From positions 868,001 to 932,000 of the forward strand of contig JAVLRN010000006.1 in NCBI GenBank assembly GCA_032821775.1: 64,000 nt of DNA, read 5' to 3'. The notes under the pieces are model-generated. The model was not told where the DNA came from and did no database searches. It saw only the letters and a list, made by a program, of their open reading frames with translations. The stretch comes from Sanguinoderma infundibulare (Eukaryota; Basidiomycota; Agaricomycetes; Polyporales; Polyporaceae). The position numbers and the translations under genes are program-made. How positions within the stretch are numbered: the stretch's first letter is position 1; each line of letters opens with the position of its first letter. Of this stretch, positions 1-10,352 are shown in pieces.

Positions 1-958
1 TTCGGGTCCCAGGAAAGCGCATTGTACGCCTGTGTACGCAAGTATTCGGTCGGCGCGGTAGCAGCGTACTCGCGCATCGATTCTACCTCCGCATCAGTTG
101 CGAGGCTCACGCTGTCGTCATATCCGAGCTCCTTGTCCGTCATGCGCGCGATCTTCCAGAAGAACATGTGCAGAGTTGGATGGTCGCAAGTACCGTAGCG
201 GAATGGCTCGGAGATGATAGCACCCGACCGGTCGATGAAGATGATGCGGGCCTGGTCACGGAATGCGTAGACGGCGAAGATGTGGGTGCGGTGCTGGTGA
301 CCAAAGATCTGTGCGATGCGTTCCAGGAACCGTTCCCGATAATCGGAGACGTCGTGTTCGGAATCGGAATCAGAGCTGTCGCCGTCGGAATCCTCGTCTT
401 CGTCGGGGGCGTCGAATTGGAACGCGCAGCGGCGGTGGTTGATTTCAGCCTGGAGAAAGACGACGGTCTCGCTCCACACTGGTCGGCCGATCCAGCCGAC
501 TTCAGCGCCAGCCTCCCCGTTCGTGTTTGTCGCAGCCACACACTCGGCGGGGTTTAAGAGGAGAATCTTCCGCGTGCGGTCGTCATTACGATATACAGCA
601 ACGTAGGCGGCCATCCTTCCCTTCAATCTGTCATCCTCGTAGTCGGAGTGGTCGCTCGAGCCGTCGCCGCTGAGGCTCTTCCTCCGGCTGCAGACAGAAA
701 CGTCGTGAAAGAGGAACGGATTCCCGACGTGCTCCGCCACAGACTGGCCAATCGTGCACTGACCAGAACAATGTCAATTCAGCGCCGCTGAAAAAAAATG
801 CAACGCACTAGCTCATTTCCCAGGGCGTCGCTAGTCAGCGTTTTGAGGTCGCTATCGTAGTGGAAAGAGTCGAGCTCTTGATCTGTGGGGAGACCGCCAA
901 CATTGAGGTATTCTTCGAGCATCACACGAAGGGATACTTCGTGTACTTTGTCGCCCAT
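1..958 (-). CDS. FunK1-type protein kinase, N-terminal part (runs off the window start)
   Basis: I read two exons: 809-958 (50 codons from the ATG at 958) and 1-758, with a 50-bp GT..AG intron at 759-808. The frame stays open to the window edge, so the kinase catalytic core is missing here. The translation aligns end to end with the first part of the complete kinase at 2368-5507: both share an N-terminal EEYLNVGG / KKYLDCGG block, NDDRTRK, GHQHRTHIFAVYAFRDQARI versus AHQHRTHLFSAYVYKDWARI, FFWKIARMTDKELGYDD and an ALSWDP block at the edge. An acidic insert rich in Asp/Ser (EDEDSDGDSSDSDSE) is specific to this copy. FunK1 kinases are a family expanded in Agaricomycetes; substrates are generally unknown. 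The paralogy is seen directly; the kinase assignment rests on the complete neighbour. Confidence 0.8.
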
Positions 959-1380
959 TATATCACAGTGCTTGTTCTGTAAGGTTGAAGCGCCGCGACA
1001 GCTAGGCTATCCAGAGTGATTGGGCTAGAAGTTGAAGAGCCCCCGCAGAAGATTGGACAGATACGACGGAGAGTAATGCATCAGGTACAGGACTCAATCA
1101 TTGTGCAGGAAAAGCTGGTGCTCACGTTGGAGAAAATGACGCTAAACCAAGGCTGTCAATTGGACCTTCAAAATGATCATCCAATTAGTCGACTCGATGT
1201 TCGTAGCGGCGAAATGTTCGTGTACCTCGAGTACTGAAGAGACAAATTACGAAGGATTGTGGCCAAGTGGTGACTCTACGAGATGGTTGACAGTCAGCGT
1301 TGAAGCGTGCACTGAATCTATAGTATGGCACGTCTGACCAACTTGGCGATCGGATAAGCGCCCGATGTTGTCAACGACCT
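959..1380. other. intergenic, no gene seen
   Basis: Upstream flank of the first kinase gene. Short open frames occur on both strands, but none has recognisable protein features or splice-compatible continuation. It presumably holds the kinase promoter, but I see no clear motif. Confidence 0.4.
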
Positions 1381-1385
1381 AGGCT

Positions 1386-1449
1386 GTGGCACGGGTGCGG
1401 GTACGGGTTGGAATTGGCCAACCCGAGGGCAAACCCGCACCCGTGCCAC
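1386..1449. repeat. nested inverted repeat at the left end of the hAT remnant
   Basis: A 17-bp perfect inverted repeat pairs 1386-1402 (GTGGCACGGGTGCGGGT) with 1433-1449. Inside its loop a second perfect 8-bp inverted repeat, CGGGTTGG / CCAACCCG, pairs 1404-1411 with 1418-1425. The two could form stacked hairpins or a cruciform. The sequence family is shared with the right-hand cluster. Confidence 0.75.
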
Positions 1450-1477
1450 GGGTTTGCGGGTGCAGACGCCAATATAG

Positions 1478-1732
1478 GCGCCCACGCCCTCCGTTGATGT
1501 TGACCGTGTTTTCAGCCCCGGCCGGCTGCTCCTGAGCCATGTTCGGAGCCGCTTGAATGCCCAGACCACCCTGGCGGTGTTGTGTGTTGGGGCGTGGACA
1601 TCTGGGGGCCTCGTCGTCGCTGACGATGCCCGCAAGGTTGCCAAGTTGCCGGACATCGAGGATACAGAGGGCTCGGACTACGAGATGGACGAAGGCTGGG
1701 ATGCGATTGATATAATGGCGGTCAGCGGGTAA
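1478..1732 (+). pseudogene. hAT transposase C-terminal dimerisation fragment
   Basis: This is an 84-codon open stretch from just after an in-frame TAG (1475-1477) to the TAA at 1730-1732, with no start codon of its own. It reads SVDVDRVFSPGRLLLSHVRS followed by RLNAQTTLAVLCVGAW and an acidic tail, which matches the hATC dimerisation region of fungal hAT transposases (consensus of the type SVDVERVFSRGRLLLSHVR..L...ALLCLG.W). The RNase-H-like catalytic part and the zinc finger are absent. It cannot encode a working transposase, though the remaining stretch has no internal stop, so the decay may be moderate. Confidence 0.75.
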
Positions 1733-1926
1733 AGTACAACATGCTCTCGTGTACGCTTCCTGAGTGAGCTGGAGCTCAAGCACGAGCTGAGCTATGCATC
1801 TATGGCACATGCTTGGCGGACCCGTGATACATACATTGTCTGCTACATACATGGTCTGCTCCCATGACGCCTCCACGCAGTCCGGAGTGCCGTAACGACA
1901 GCCAACTTCATCCAAACCCGCGCCCG

Positions 1927-2040
1927 AACCCGTACATCGACGGGTACGGGTTGTACCCGCCGCACCCGGCGCTCATCACCCGCACCCGAGGCAGACCCGC
2001 GGGTCGCGGGTGCGGGTTTTTCGCGGGTGCGGGTGCGGGT
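1927..2040. repeat. right-end GC-rich subterminal repeat cluster of the hAT remnant
   Basis: It contains perfect hairpins AACCCGTAC / GTACGGGTT (1927-1935 with 1944-1952) and ACCCGCACCCG / CGGGTGCGGGT (1978-1988 with 2007-2017), plus a self-complementary ACCCGCGGGT at 1995-2004. It is followed by further GCGGGT copies to about 2040. The same unit recurs in the left cluster. Confidence 0.7.
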
Positions 2041-2052
2041 CAGGTCAACTTG

Positions 2053-2367
2053 AACGACCACGTTGCGAAATGTCCGCAGACACTCGTCGCAACATGTTGT
2101 GCAGAACCTTGAATACTATGTAGTCTAGCGGTGCATTTATGATCTTATGTTGAAGTCGAAGATCACTTGCAAGGTGCGCTCGGGTCGCTCGTCTTGGACT
2201 CGGAGGCGCGACAAAGTTCGTCCCTCGTAGTAGTATCCAGTCAACTTCAATTTGTCAGTCAGCGAGACGCATTTACATCGTGAAACAAGAGAAGAGTTTG
2301 TATGACAATGTGGTACAACGATACAGCGAACCCATCGCCAGCGCATGACGAACTCCATCTCATCAGG
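2053..2367. other. intergenic, no gene seen
   Basis: Downstream flank of the complete FunK1 kinase (which ends at 2368 on the minus strand) up to the hAT remnant. I see no conserved protein or repeat, and it probably includes the kinase 3' untranslated region. Confidence 0.4.
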
Positions 2368-5300
2368 TCAGTCCACTTCCATCTCGTCCCCCTGGTCCGC
2401 ACCGGGTTCCGGGGTCTCGGCGTGCGACTCCAGCCTGGTGCTACCCTCCGTCCTGAGCTTCTTCTTCATCGGCTCATCGTCCTTTGTCAAAGAGAACTGG
2501 TTGCTCTTGTAAACCGTGAGACCGGCGTCCTTGAAGAGGTCCTCGTCCTTCTTGAGGTCAGCCTCGTCCCAACTGCCTAGTTCGCTACTGTTCGCGAAGA
2601 AGGACAGCAACCGTCCGTGATCCGCCAGGGGCCTGTCTTGCGGGACGCTGGTCAGCGTGTGCATCTCAGCCGCCCTCCGCCTGGCCATAGCTTGCGCAAG
2701 GCGTTCGCCGGCTCGTGTGCCTGCTGCGAAGGAAGGGTCGTAGCTGAGATTGTAATCGTCCGTGTTGATGGTGGCGTAATGATTAGAGCAAAGTTTGGCG
2801 AGCTCCTGAAGCGCGAATTGGAGACTCAAGTTCCCGGTTGGATCGATGAACGGGATTGCCAAGGACATGTAAGCGAACTTGCTGGGGCTTCCAAGATGGG
2901 CGCGGTCTGCAGACCGGACCTCATCATAGGCGTAAGTATCCCGGAAGAACGCCACCAACCCATGAGTACGTGAGGTGTAGTGGAATCGTAGGACGCAGTA
3001 GTGGTAGACGTGGACGAACGACTCGACGTCGTCCGAGAGCTCGTAAGGCTTCTTGGGATATCTTCCGAGCACTGCCGAACGGAAAAGCCACGTTCCCTGA
3101 TGCTCGTCAATTAGTCTCGTGCTACGGAAAAATGGAATGAATATGACCCACAGTGTTGTCGGGTTCCCTGGGCCCGGTGCCGGTTTCCATGTCCGCCTTG
3201 TACTTCGAGAGATCCCAGTCGCTGAGGATGCCCCTTCGCACGATTACCCCGTGCTCGTCCTCGTACTCGTAGATGAGGATGTTGTTGAAGCTGACGTCAC
3301 GATGGAGAACGCCGGCCTTCTCCCACGCGTCTTTGTGACCTGCAAGGCGGTAATTAGCACGAGCATGGTGAAAGACTTGCAAAGGAATACGCACCCTGCA
3401 ATGCATCCCTGAGGATCGCCGCTAGCTCTCGGAAGTCTTCAAAGTCAGTGAGGGGCCGGCACACTTGCTTGACGAGAATGCGGTAGTGGCTGCGAGGATA
3501 CAGTCGGCGGCCAGGATTCATGACGTGGAGTTTAGTCAGCTGAGGCTCGTCGTCCTTGACGTTGAAGATGTCCCCGCCGGCGACAACACTCAGGACATGG
3601 TCCTTGACTCCCCTGACTCCCTTCGTTGCCAGCTGCTTGTAGACCTCGTGCTCCGGAACAATGCGACCGGCGGCGTCCTGAACTCGCCAGGAGTCTTTGA
3701 GGAACCGGAGCTCGAACGTCCGCTTGCCATCCTTCTCGCCGACCTCTTCGAAGACGGGGTAGGCGCGCGTGCACCGGCCGAACAACGAAGCAGCCGCGAA
3801 CGAGGGGCGCCCAGCGAAGATGGTCTTCTTCTCCTCCTCCTCCTTCTTCTCCTCGTGCCCCTCGTGCTCCTCATGCTCCTCGAAGTCCTTGCTATTGTCG
3901 ACCATGGACAGCTTGTATACAGGCCACTCGAACGGCTGCCCGCTCTCCTTGCCGTTCGGGTCCCATGACAGCGCACGGTAAGCCTGGTCCTTCAGCCAGG
4001 CGGTGGGAAGAGTGGCAGCGTACTCGCGCAACGCGTTGAGGTCGTCAACGGTCGCGAGAGACGCAGTGTCGTCATAGCCACGCTCCTTATTCGTCATGCC
4101 CGCCATCTTCCAGAAGAACCTGTAAAGCGTCCGCTGGTCTGGAGCGTCGTTGCCGTACTGGAAGGGTGTCGAGACGACAATACCCGAGCGGTCGGCGTAC
4201 GCGATGCGGGCCCAGTCCTTGTAGACGTAGGCGGAGAAGAGGTGGGTGCGGTGTTGGTGGGCCAAGACCTGCGCGTTGTACTCGAGGAATTGGGCCACAG
4301 CTTTCATACCCTCGTCGGAGCTGTCGCGGAGGAAGGTCTCCTTCGGCTTGAGGAACTCGAACGCAGAAATGCTGTGCTTGGTCTTCACCTCGAAGAAGAC
4401 CACGATATCGCTGTACGATCGGCGTGCAACCCACTTCTCGCGCTGCTTTTTGTCCTTCGGGTCCTGCGTCTTCGTCTGCTTGTTGTACACCTCCGGCTCG
4501 ATGACCAGCTCCTTCCGCGTGCGGTCGTTGTCGAGATAGATGGCGACGTCAGGGCTGGTTGCGGGGGTGCGGGAGGTGGTGCCTTGCCCAAGAGTTGTGC
4601 CATCCCCAGACTTCTGCCCGCCATCCTCCGACTCCTGCACAACGTCCTCACAGCCCAACTGGGCGTCCCCGGACTCCTCCCCGATATCCGTAGACTTGCG
4701 TTTGGAGGGCTTGTTGCCGATCGCGGAGGGCTTGCTGTCGGTCGCGGAGAGCATGCTACCGGCGTCGGAGGGCCTGCTTCCGGCAGAGGCCTTGGGTCGC
4801 CCTCCACGAGCCTTGGCTTCGAAGGGATCAGTGTTTCGAGCCGCAGATATGTCGCGGAAGACGACGCGGTCCTCTCTCTCGCCAACTCTGTCCACCACGG
4901 ACATGCCCATCTCGCACTGTCGAATATCATGTCAGATCGCAACGCAGGAGGACCACGAGCCACTCACGAGGATGGGTGTCAACTGCGACTCCCTCACATT
5001 CTTTCCCTGAATGGTAGTGCATGAGATCGCAAAGCAGAAGAAACACGAAGCGCTGGCACTGACCCTGATATCGATATAATCCTTTCCCCCCTCCTTCTCC
5101 GGCACGTCGACAACATCCTCTCCCCCCTGCTTCGCCGGCACGTCGACAGCATCCTTTTTCCCCTGCTTCTTCGGCACGTCGCAATGATAGTAGAACTTGA
5201 CGTAGTCTTCGTCTGAAGGCTCGCCTCCACAGTCCAGGTACTTCTTGAACATCTCCTCGACGGGGATTTCACGTATCTTGGAGTTCATAGTGTCTACGTC

Positions 5301-5507
5301 CACGTAGTGCGCACGGAGCTTGGTGCCCTGTAGTAGTCCGGGTCCGACGGTGTTGGCCTGGACGCTGATCCTCTTGGGCGTGTGTTTACGATCGATAGGT
5401 CTAAGGCCAGAAGGATCTTCGGGACGAGAGTTATCGTTCCGGGGTGGATCGATAACAGGAGCAGAGGGCGCGTCAGTCTCAGGCTTGGAGGGCGAGGGAA
5501 AAGACAT
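2368..5507 (-). CDS. FunK1-type fungal protein kinase (complete, 973 aa)
   Basis: Five exons on the minus strand: 5064-5507, 4968-5006, 3395-4916, 3152-3339 and 2368-3096. The four introns are 51-57 bp, all phases agree, and the sum is 974 codons. Kinase hallmarks: LKDSWR with the presumptive ATP-site Lys near residue 568; HRDVSFNN with catalytic Asp near 683; SDWD in place of the usual DFG (Asp near 709), normal for FunK1; and GTWLFRS (from about 732), the FunK1 version of the GTWQFMS block. The N-terminal third is the family's variable region and is low-complexity, with a DVP..KQGG repeat (about residues 110-145) and a Ser/Lys/Pro stretch. A Glu/Lys-rich run sits around residues 510-530. 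Family knowledge: FunK1 kinases are abundant in mushroom-forming fungi and their substrates are unknown. The upstream neighbour at 1-958 is a paralogue in the same orientation. Confidence 0.88.
5073..5180 (-). repeat. 36-bp in-frame minisatellite, three copies, in the kinase first exon
   Basis: Three units (5145-5180, 5109-5144, 5073-5108) each encode 12 residues: DVPKKQGKKDAV, DVPAKQGGEDVV and DVPEKEGGKDYI. The copies differ by point changes, so this is a diverged tandem duplication rather than a recent one. Confidence 0.85.
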
Positions 5508-5730
5508 GTTGGAGGGTGATGCTTACCAGGAGAGACGAGACGGCCTCTTATATACCCATGTCCTGATCAGTGATTACAAGGCGATACATAATCTATCAGA
5601 AAAGAAGGATGGGGCACGAGCAGAGGGCGTGGTCACCAACATTCCGCCGCTCGTTGACAATCTACCCTGACCGCCGCCCTGGCCACCTTCCTGGCGCTTA
5701 ACGCGTTCCATTAGCGCCTTCGCCCCGTGA

Positions 5731-5858
5731 TATACCTCGTTGGAATCAGGCAATATACGGCCTTAAAACAAACCCAGAACGATGAAAATCGCATGTATTA
5801 TACCTCGTTGTAATCAGGCAATATACGGCTTTCAAAGAAGCCCAGAACGATGAAAATC
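5731..5858. repeat. imperfect tandem duplication, about 60-bp copies with 68-bp period
   Basis: The copies at 5731-5790 and 5799-5858 both begin TATACCTCGTTG and end CCAGAACGATGAAAATC, sharing AATCAGGCAATATACGGC inside. Differences are a few substitutions and a small indel. No coding function is apparent. Confidence 0.85.
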
Positions 5859-8800
5859 AAGCCAGAACTCGCCAAGATACGAATCACGCTGAATCTTCAA
5901 CGCCCCATCTCGACGGCCGCCCAGCAGGATGCGTGGCACCGATATCAGAACGCTTACCGTTCAGCGGAAGTTCGCATTCATCAGCCCAACTCTTCCGAAG
6001 TACAAAACGGACAAAAATGCTCGGAGCCTCAGAATCAACCAAAACAGCCTCTGTAGAATGGAATGATGGATATTAAAACCCTCGCTCACCGCGATGCGCT
6101 CGGCCACAAGGCTGTCCTCCAACGAGACCGAATGTCCGCCTCGAGGGTAGAGTCCATTCTCTAGAGCGCAGCGCCAACGCCGGGCCCTGGGGCACCATCA
6201 GATACTGCTCGTCTCGCCGCAAATCGGCGGCTTTAGCATCGAGTCGCAACTCAATGGGTATGCAGTAGGAGGCAGGAGTGCTCATGGGATTGGCTAGGTA
6301 GGTTGGTAGACAATTACCGAATTTAGGCATAAGGTAAGCACTTTCCGCGACCTCCAGCCGTTGTCGTGCGGCGTAGACGTGCGCTGCGCCCATGCTAGTG
6401 GAGTCCAGCCGAGTGACCGCTCACATCAGGGGCGCAACACGAATACTGTATCGAACTTTCGCGGCGAGCCTGAGTGCTTCGCGTCCCTGCAAGAATCGCA
6501 GTTCTAATTAGCCGGCGCCGCACTCGTCCAATGCGCTCACGCAGCCATAGCGGACACACTGTTGTGTTTTACGAAACGCAGTTGATGTCAGGATACCAAC
6601 CTCGGAAGACCTCTGCAAAACTGGTTCATTGGCAGCGGATGGATGGAGAACTCGGAAACTCACCCCAGCCCACCAAATTCTCCTCCGCCCGTCCCGGTGG
6701 CTTGCACTTAAAAGGATGTAGAGTCTTGACTGAGTGGATCATTCTCGCAAGACCTGAAAGCCCAATGACGGGTACATGCGGCAAGGTTGGTGAGCTTGTG
6801 TGGCGCAGGGTGAGATGCAAGTAGTACATAGTCGTCACGGTTATCGAGAAGACCTTGCGTTCGAGTGGATGGTTTTGCTGCCCGGGCCGCCGAAGCGTCT
6901 GCCTTTGTTGCGCAGATACCCATCGTCGTTGACTTGCTGGCGTCCAAGCGTCGCGTCATCTCCGAGTCGTCGTTTGATCCGGACCCAAGGCCGAACCCCC
7001 TGGGGAATTCCTATCCCACCATGCACGGCGGCGTTAGCTCGATTATGATCGCATACACGCAAGTACAAACGTGAAACACCCACCTGGTCATGAAGCAAAA
7101 GCGCATGCCCTTTGCGTCTGGGCAGAAATCACGCGCGCTGGACCTCAACCTCTTTTGTGGCGAGCAAGCTGGCGGCTCACATCCTTCTGCGAGTCTGCGA
7201 CGAGCGACGGCATGGGGATGGGGAGGATGTCGACGCCTTTTTAGAATCGCGTTACGTTTGCGCTCCTCGACGCCGGAGCCAAGGCCCGCCAAGGTTACCG
7301 GTGCGCGTCCGTTAACTCCGTTCTCGCGCAATTGTTCGGTTGCGAGCCTGGTCATGCTAGGGGGAATGGCATAGGGGTCAGTTGTTGAGCGTCGGAAGTA
7401 AAGCGGATTGCTCACGTAGGTTTGTTTCGCGACTTAAAGAGGATGTGTCGGCGCGAATGGTGCCTTTTCCGGTATACTCAACGCTGACGTTGCGCAGCGA
7501 GAGGTAGGCTTTCGGTGGTCGACTCCCGAGAATACGCGAGCCATGCAGCTGCAGGTGCTCGCCACCGCGCTCATGATGCTAAATATGCCTTGGGGTGTCT
7601 GACCATCTGACCGTAAGAAGGCTCCAATGGTTCGACAGCGAGCACGACTCGGATTGGATCAGAGAATGACATGGCATGTCTATTCATTTCCAGTCACAGG
7701 ACGGTGGCCGCTCTGCAGCGTGATGGCACCAGAATATGGTCGAGCCCCATGTCAAAGTCAATACTACATCATGACCAGCAACGTATCCGGATTCCCTGAT
7801 TCCGGAGAGGCCTGGCCCCACGTCGAGGGCCGCGAACCCGACGGGCTACCAGTTGTGAATCCTGCGGCTCGTTTGACATGGTGCAGCTCTAAGACTCACT
7901 TGGATGATCCGCAAAGTGCGACACGTCAGAGCGAGGCTCGTAAAGTCGGGTTCTCCGAAGACGCATCCGAGGCATCTACAAAAGCTCGTGAGGAACTAAG
8001 CAGCAACCTATGTCTGGCTGGCTACTACTGACTGACCGGGTCCTTTCCGCTCGGTCGTCAGTCAATGAACCGCAATATGATCAAGACCAACATGCAGAGA
8101 GATGCTCACTATGGATGCCGCTCACGGAGATGGTTCGAGCGAAGCGAGATTATTGACAAGGGGGCTGCCAAAAAGTGGTGTTCCGCGGGACAAACAAGTA
8201 CAAATTTCCCGGAGCGCGTCTAACATACCATATTCGGATGACCAATCACGACAACCTCAATGACTGGCTCTGTCTTCGTTAGATTCGCACGGAATTTGAG
8301 GCCATGAGGAGCAGAGTTTCACAATGTATATGTATGTCTGTGAAAAGTTTGAGTTGAAACCGTTGAGATGGAAGCACGCTACAGCGGATGGTTCGTCCAT
8401 CCAGCAACAACTTCGCCGGCGTCTAAAAGCCGTTGAGTTCTTGCACTCGTTATGCAGTACCTCGGAAGTCGGTGTCGAAGAGTAGAGTCGACACACGTAC
8501 TCTCTGTAAGATCGAGTGGACGTGTACAGGTCGCGTAGACTGAGTGGAGTCTTGGTGGACGAGTACGGCGGCGGCTATGCAGGCAGGCGGCTACGGCGAG
8601 CAGGAGAAAGCGAAGATGGTCTGGATTGTCTGAATATTCGGTCGACAGATACCGGGGGAGAAAGAGTACAGGACGATAGAGGAGAAGATGTGGCCTCACA
8701 TAATCAAGCTGCGTGCGCTGCTCGGACTGCGTAGCGAGCTTTCTGTCTCCGACCGATCCCTAGTAGTGCTGTGCTATGATACCGTGACCGGCCATTGAGT

Positions 8801-9060
8801 TCTACACACGCGATGATGTCAGCGAATGTTTCTTTCATATGAACGTATACGTGAGCCCAATGGACACAAACCGCTACTAGGTCGTCACATCTGGAAAGGA
8901 GGGGTGTGACCTTGCCACACACCGAACGTCATCGTCGACCCAGGCTGCCAGCCGTCTCAAGCAACCGTTCATGACGGTGTTTCTCTCTCTCACCGGCTAA
9001 GTGCAAACTTTAGATGTGCGGTGCCATGAAGCACCGGGCCGACCGCGCGGCGCCCTAAAG
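5859..9060. other. long gene-free stretch
   Basis: I read six frames and found only open frames under about 135 codons, with no recognisable motif, no convincing exon chain and no conserved domain. The longest (7627-8031, plus, 134 codons) has no family features. Composition is mixed and there are no obvious transposon ends. It could hold old, unrecognisable repeats or lineage-specific small genes. Confidence 0.4.
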
Positions 9061-10079
9061 GGAAGCCATTGAGAACCCGAAGTCTTTCTGCAGACATGAA
9101 ACCACGCACGCTTGCCCCAATCACCTATGTGAACCGCTCCCACGTCCGAGGCTCCGGGTCATTCGGGGTCAAAGGCTGTCCTTGTCGTCAGAGATACGTC
9201 GGCCAACGAGCCCACGCATCCACGTCGGGTCTCTCGTACACGGGCGGCCCGGGGGCGGGGATGAGTATCGACGTCAACGGGGGAGCGTCGGAGACGCGCC
9301 GGGATGCGGAAGGTGTGAACCACCCCGAGAGCGCTACCGGACCGGGTGAAGGGAAGACGTCCCACCGCGAGCGGGAAGGGAAGGATGTGTTTGTGGGAAG
9401 GCCGTATGTCGGGGATTGATCAGCAGAAGGTCGCCCGGGAACTCATCAGGCTGGCGGTGATCGACAGGGGCTCGGGACCTTGGAACGTGTATGCGCCCGA
9501 CTTTGACTTTGACCGGCTCGAGGTCGACATCGACGTCGGTCTCGGTCTCGCGGGAGAGGGACACGGATAGCCGGAAGGCGTTCGACGGCGGATGCGGGCC
9601 TGCCTCGGACGCGATCTACCTTTCTAGGCACTCGGGGCTCGAGCTGCGGTGTGGGCACGCCACAAGGGATGGGCGATCGGCGCGCGCGTGCGGGGGCCGC
9701 GGAGGATTCCAACCGTCGAACGCGACGTCGTCCAGTCTGATGGTGATGTGTGATCTGCGGCCTGCGGACGGGCGATGATGATGTTCTCCCTGGGGCAGGC
9801 TGCGAAGGAAGTGAGGCGCAAGGGGTATCCGGGGCAGGGTGGGGTGGGGAAGAGGGGACGCCACGGAACAGTTGCAGTCGTCTCTGGAAGACCGCACGAT
9901 GCATGATGGACGGCGGGCGGTGAACGACGTCCTTCACGCTGGTCGGGTTGTGGGATGGGTACTGTGCTGGAACGTGATATGCAGTGGTCCGCTGGCGGCC
10001 CATTCTTATCCACCTATCATCGGTCCGACGGTGTCTAATCGCTTCGGGGAGCTGTCAGGTATGGGTCGATAGACCTTGA

Positions 10080-10352
10080 CGGGGTCAGACCGTCAGAGAG
10101 CTTGTCAGCATCGCCAGGGCCCCGCGACCGCTGGCGTGGGATCACAGGCCCCGGACGTCGTCGGCGTTTGAGCAACTCTATCAGCAGGTGCTCTCAAGGT
10201 TCGTCTTCGAAATCTACCGAGGGACGTCGTTCGACCTCCAGCGCTGGGCCGGGAAGTTGATGGTAAATTCGAAGTCGGAAGCTCAGGAACTGTGCAGGAA
10301 CGGCTCTAGCCTCGGCGACGTAGGATGCAAGAAAGCCGACGGGACAGAATAG
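10080..10352 (+). pseudogene. possible exon or decayed coding fragment of unknown family
   Basis: An open stretch of 90 codons lies between an in-frame TGA (10077-10079) and a TAG (10350-10352). It reads like real protein, for example LVSIARAPRPLAWDHRP followed by FEQLYQQVLSRFVFEIYRG and SFDLQRWAGKL, with amphipathic helix-like spacing. It has no start codon and I could not find splice-compatible partners. Upstream, around 9410-9570 on the same strand, another frame reads QKVARELIRLAVIDRGSGPW and then NVYAPDFDFDRLEVDIDVG, which also looks protein-like. I do not recognise the family. It could be a broken gene or exons of a gene whose structure I failed to resolve. Confidence 0.25.

Larger units (their letters stand above)
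1381..2052 (+). mobile_element. degenerate, internally deleted hAT-type DNA transposon
   Basis: A hAT transposase C-terminal fragment (1478-1732) is flanked on both sides by GC-rich arrays of GGGTGCGGGT / ACCCGCACCC units, the kind of subterminal repeats hAT elements carry. A 7-bp direct repeat, AACGACC, lies at 1373-1379 and 2053-2059 and could be most of an 8-bp target-site duplication, as expected for hAT. I could not see matching terminal inverted repeats at these exact ends, so the boundaries are tentative. The structure suggests a copy that lost its 5' and central transposase sequence. It sits between two paralogous kinase genes. The repeats and transposase fragment are seen; the element boundaries are inferred. 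Confidence 0.5.

Noticed and set aside
9446..10003. 185-codon open frame on the minus strand
   Set aside because: Arg/Pro/Ser-rich with no motif; the opposite strand looks at least as protein-like. No gene called.
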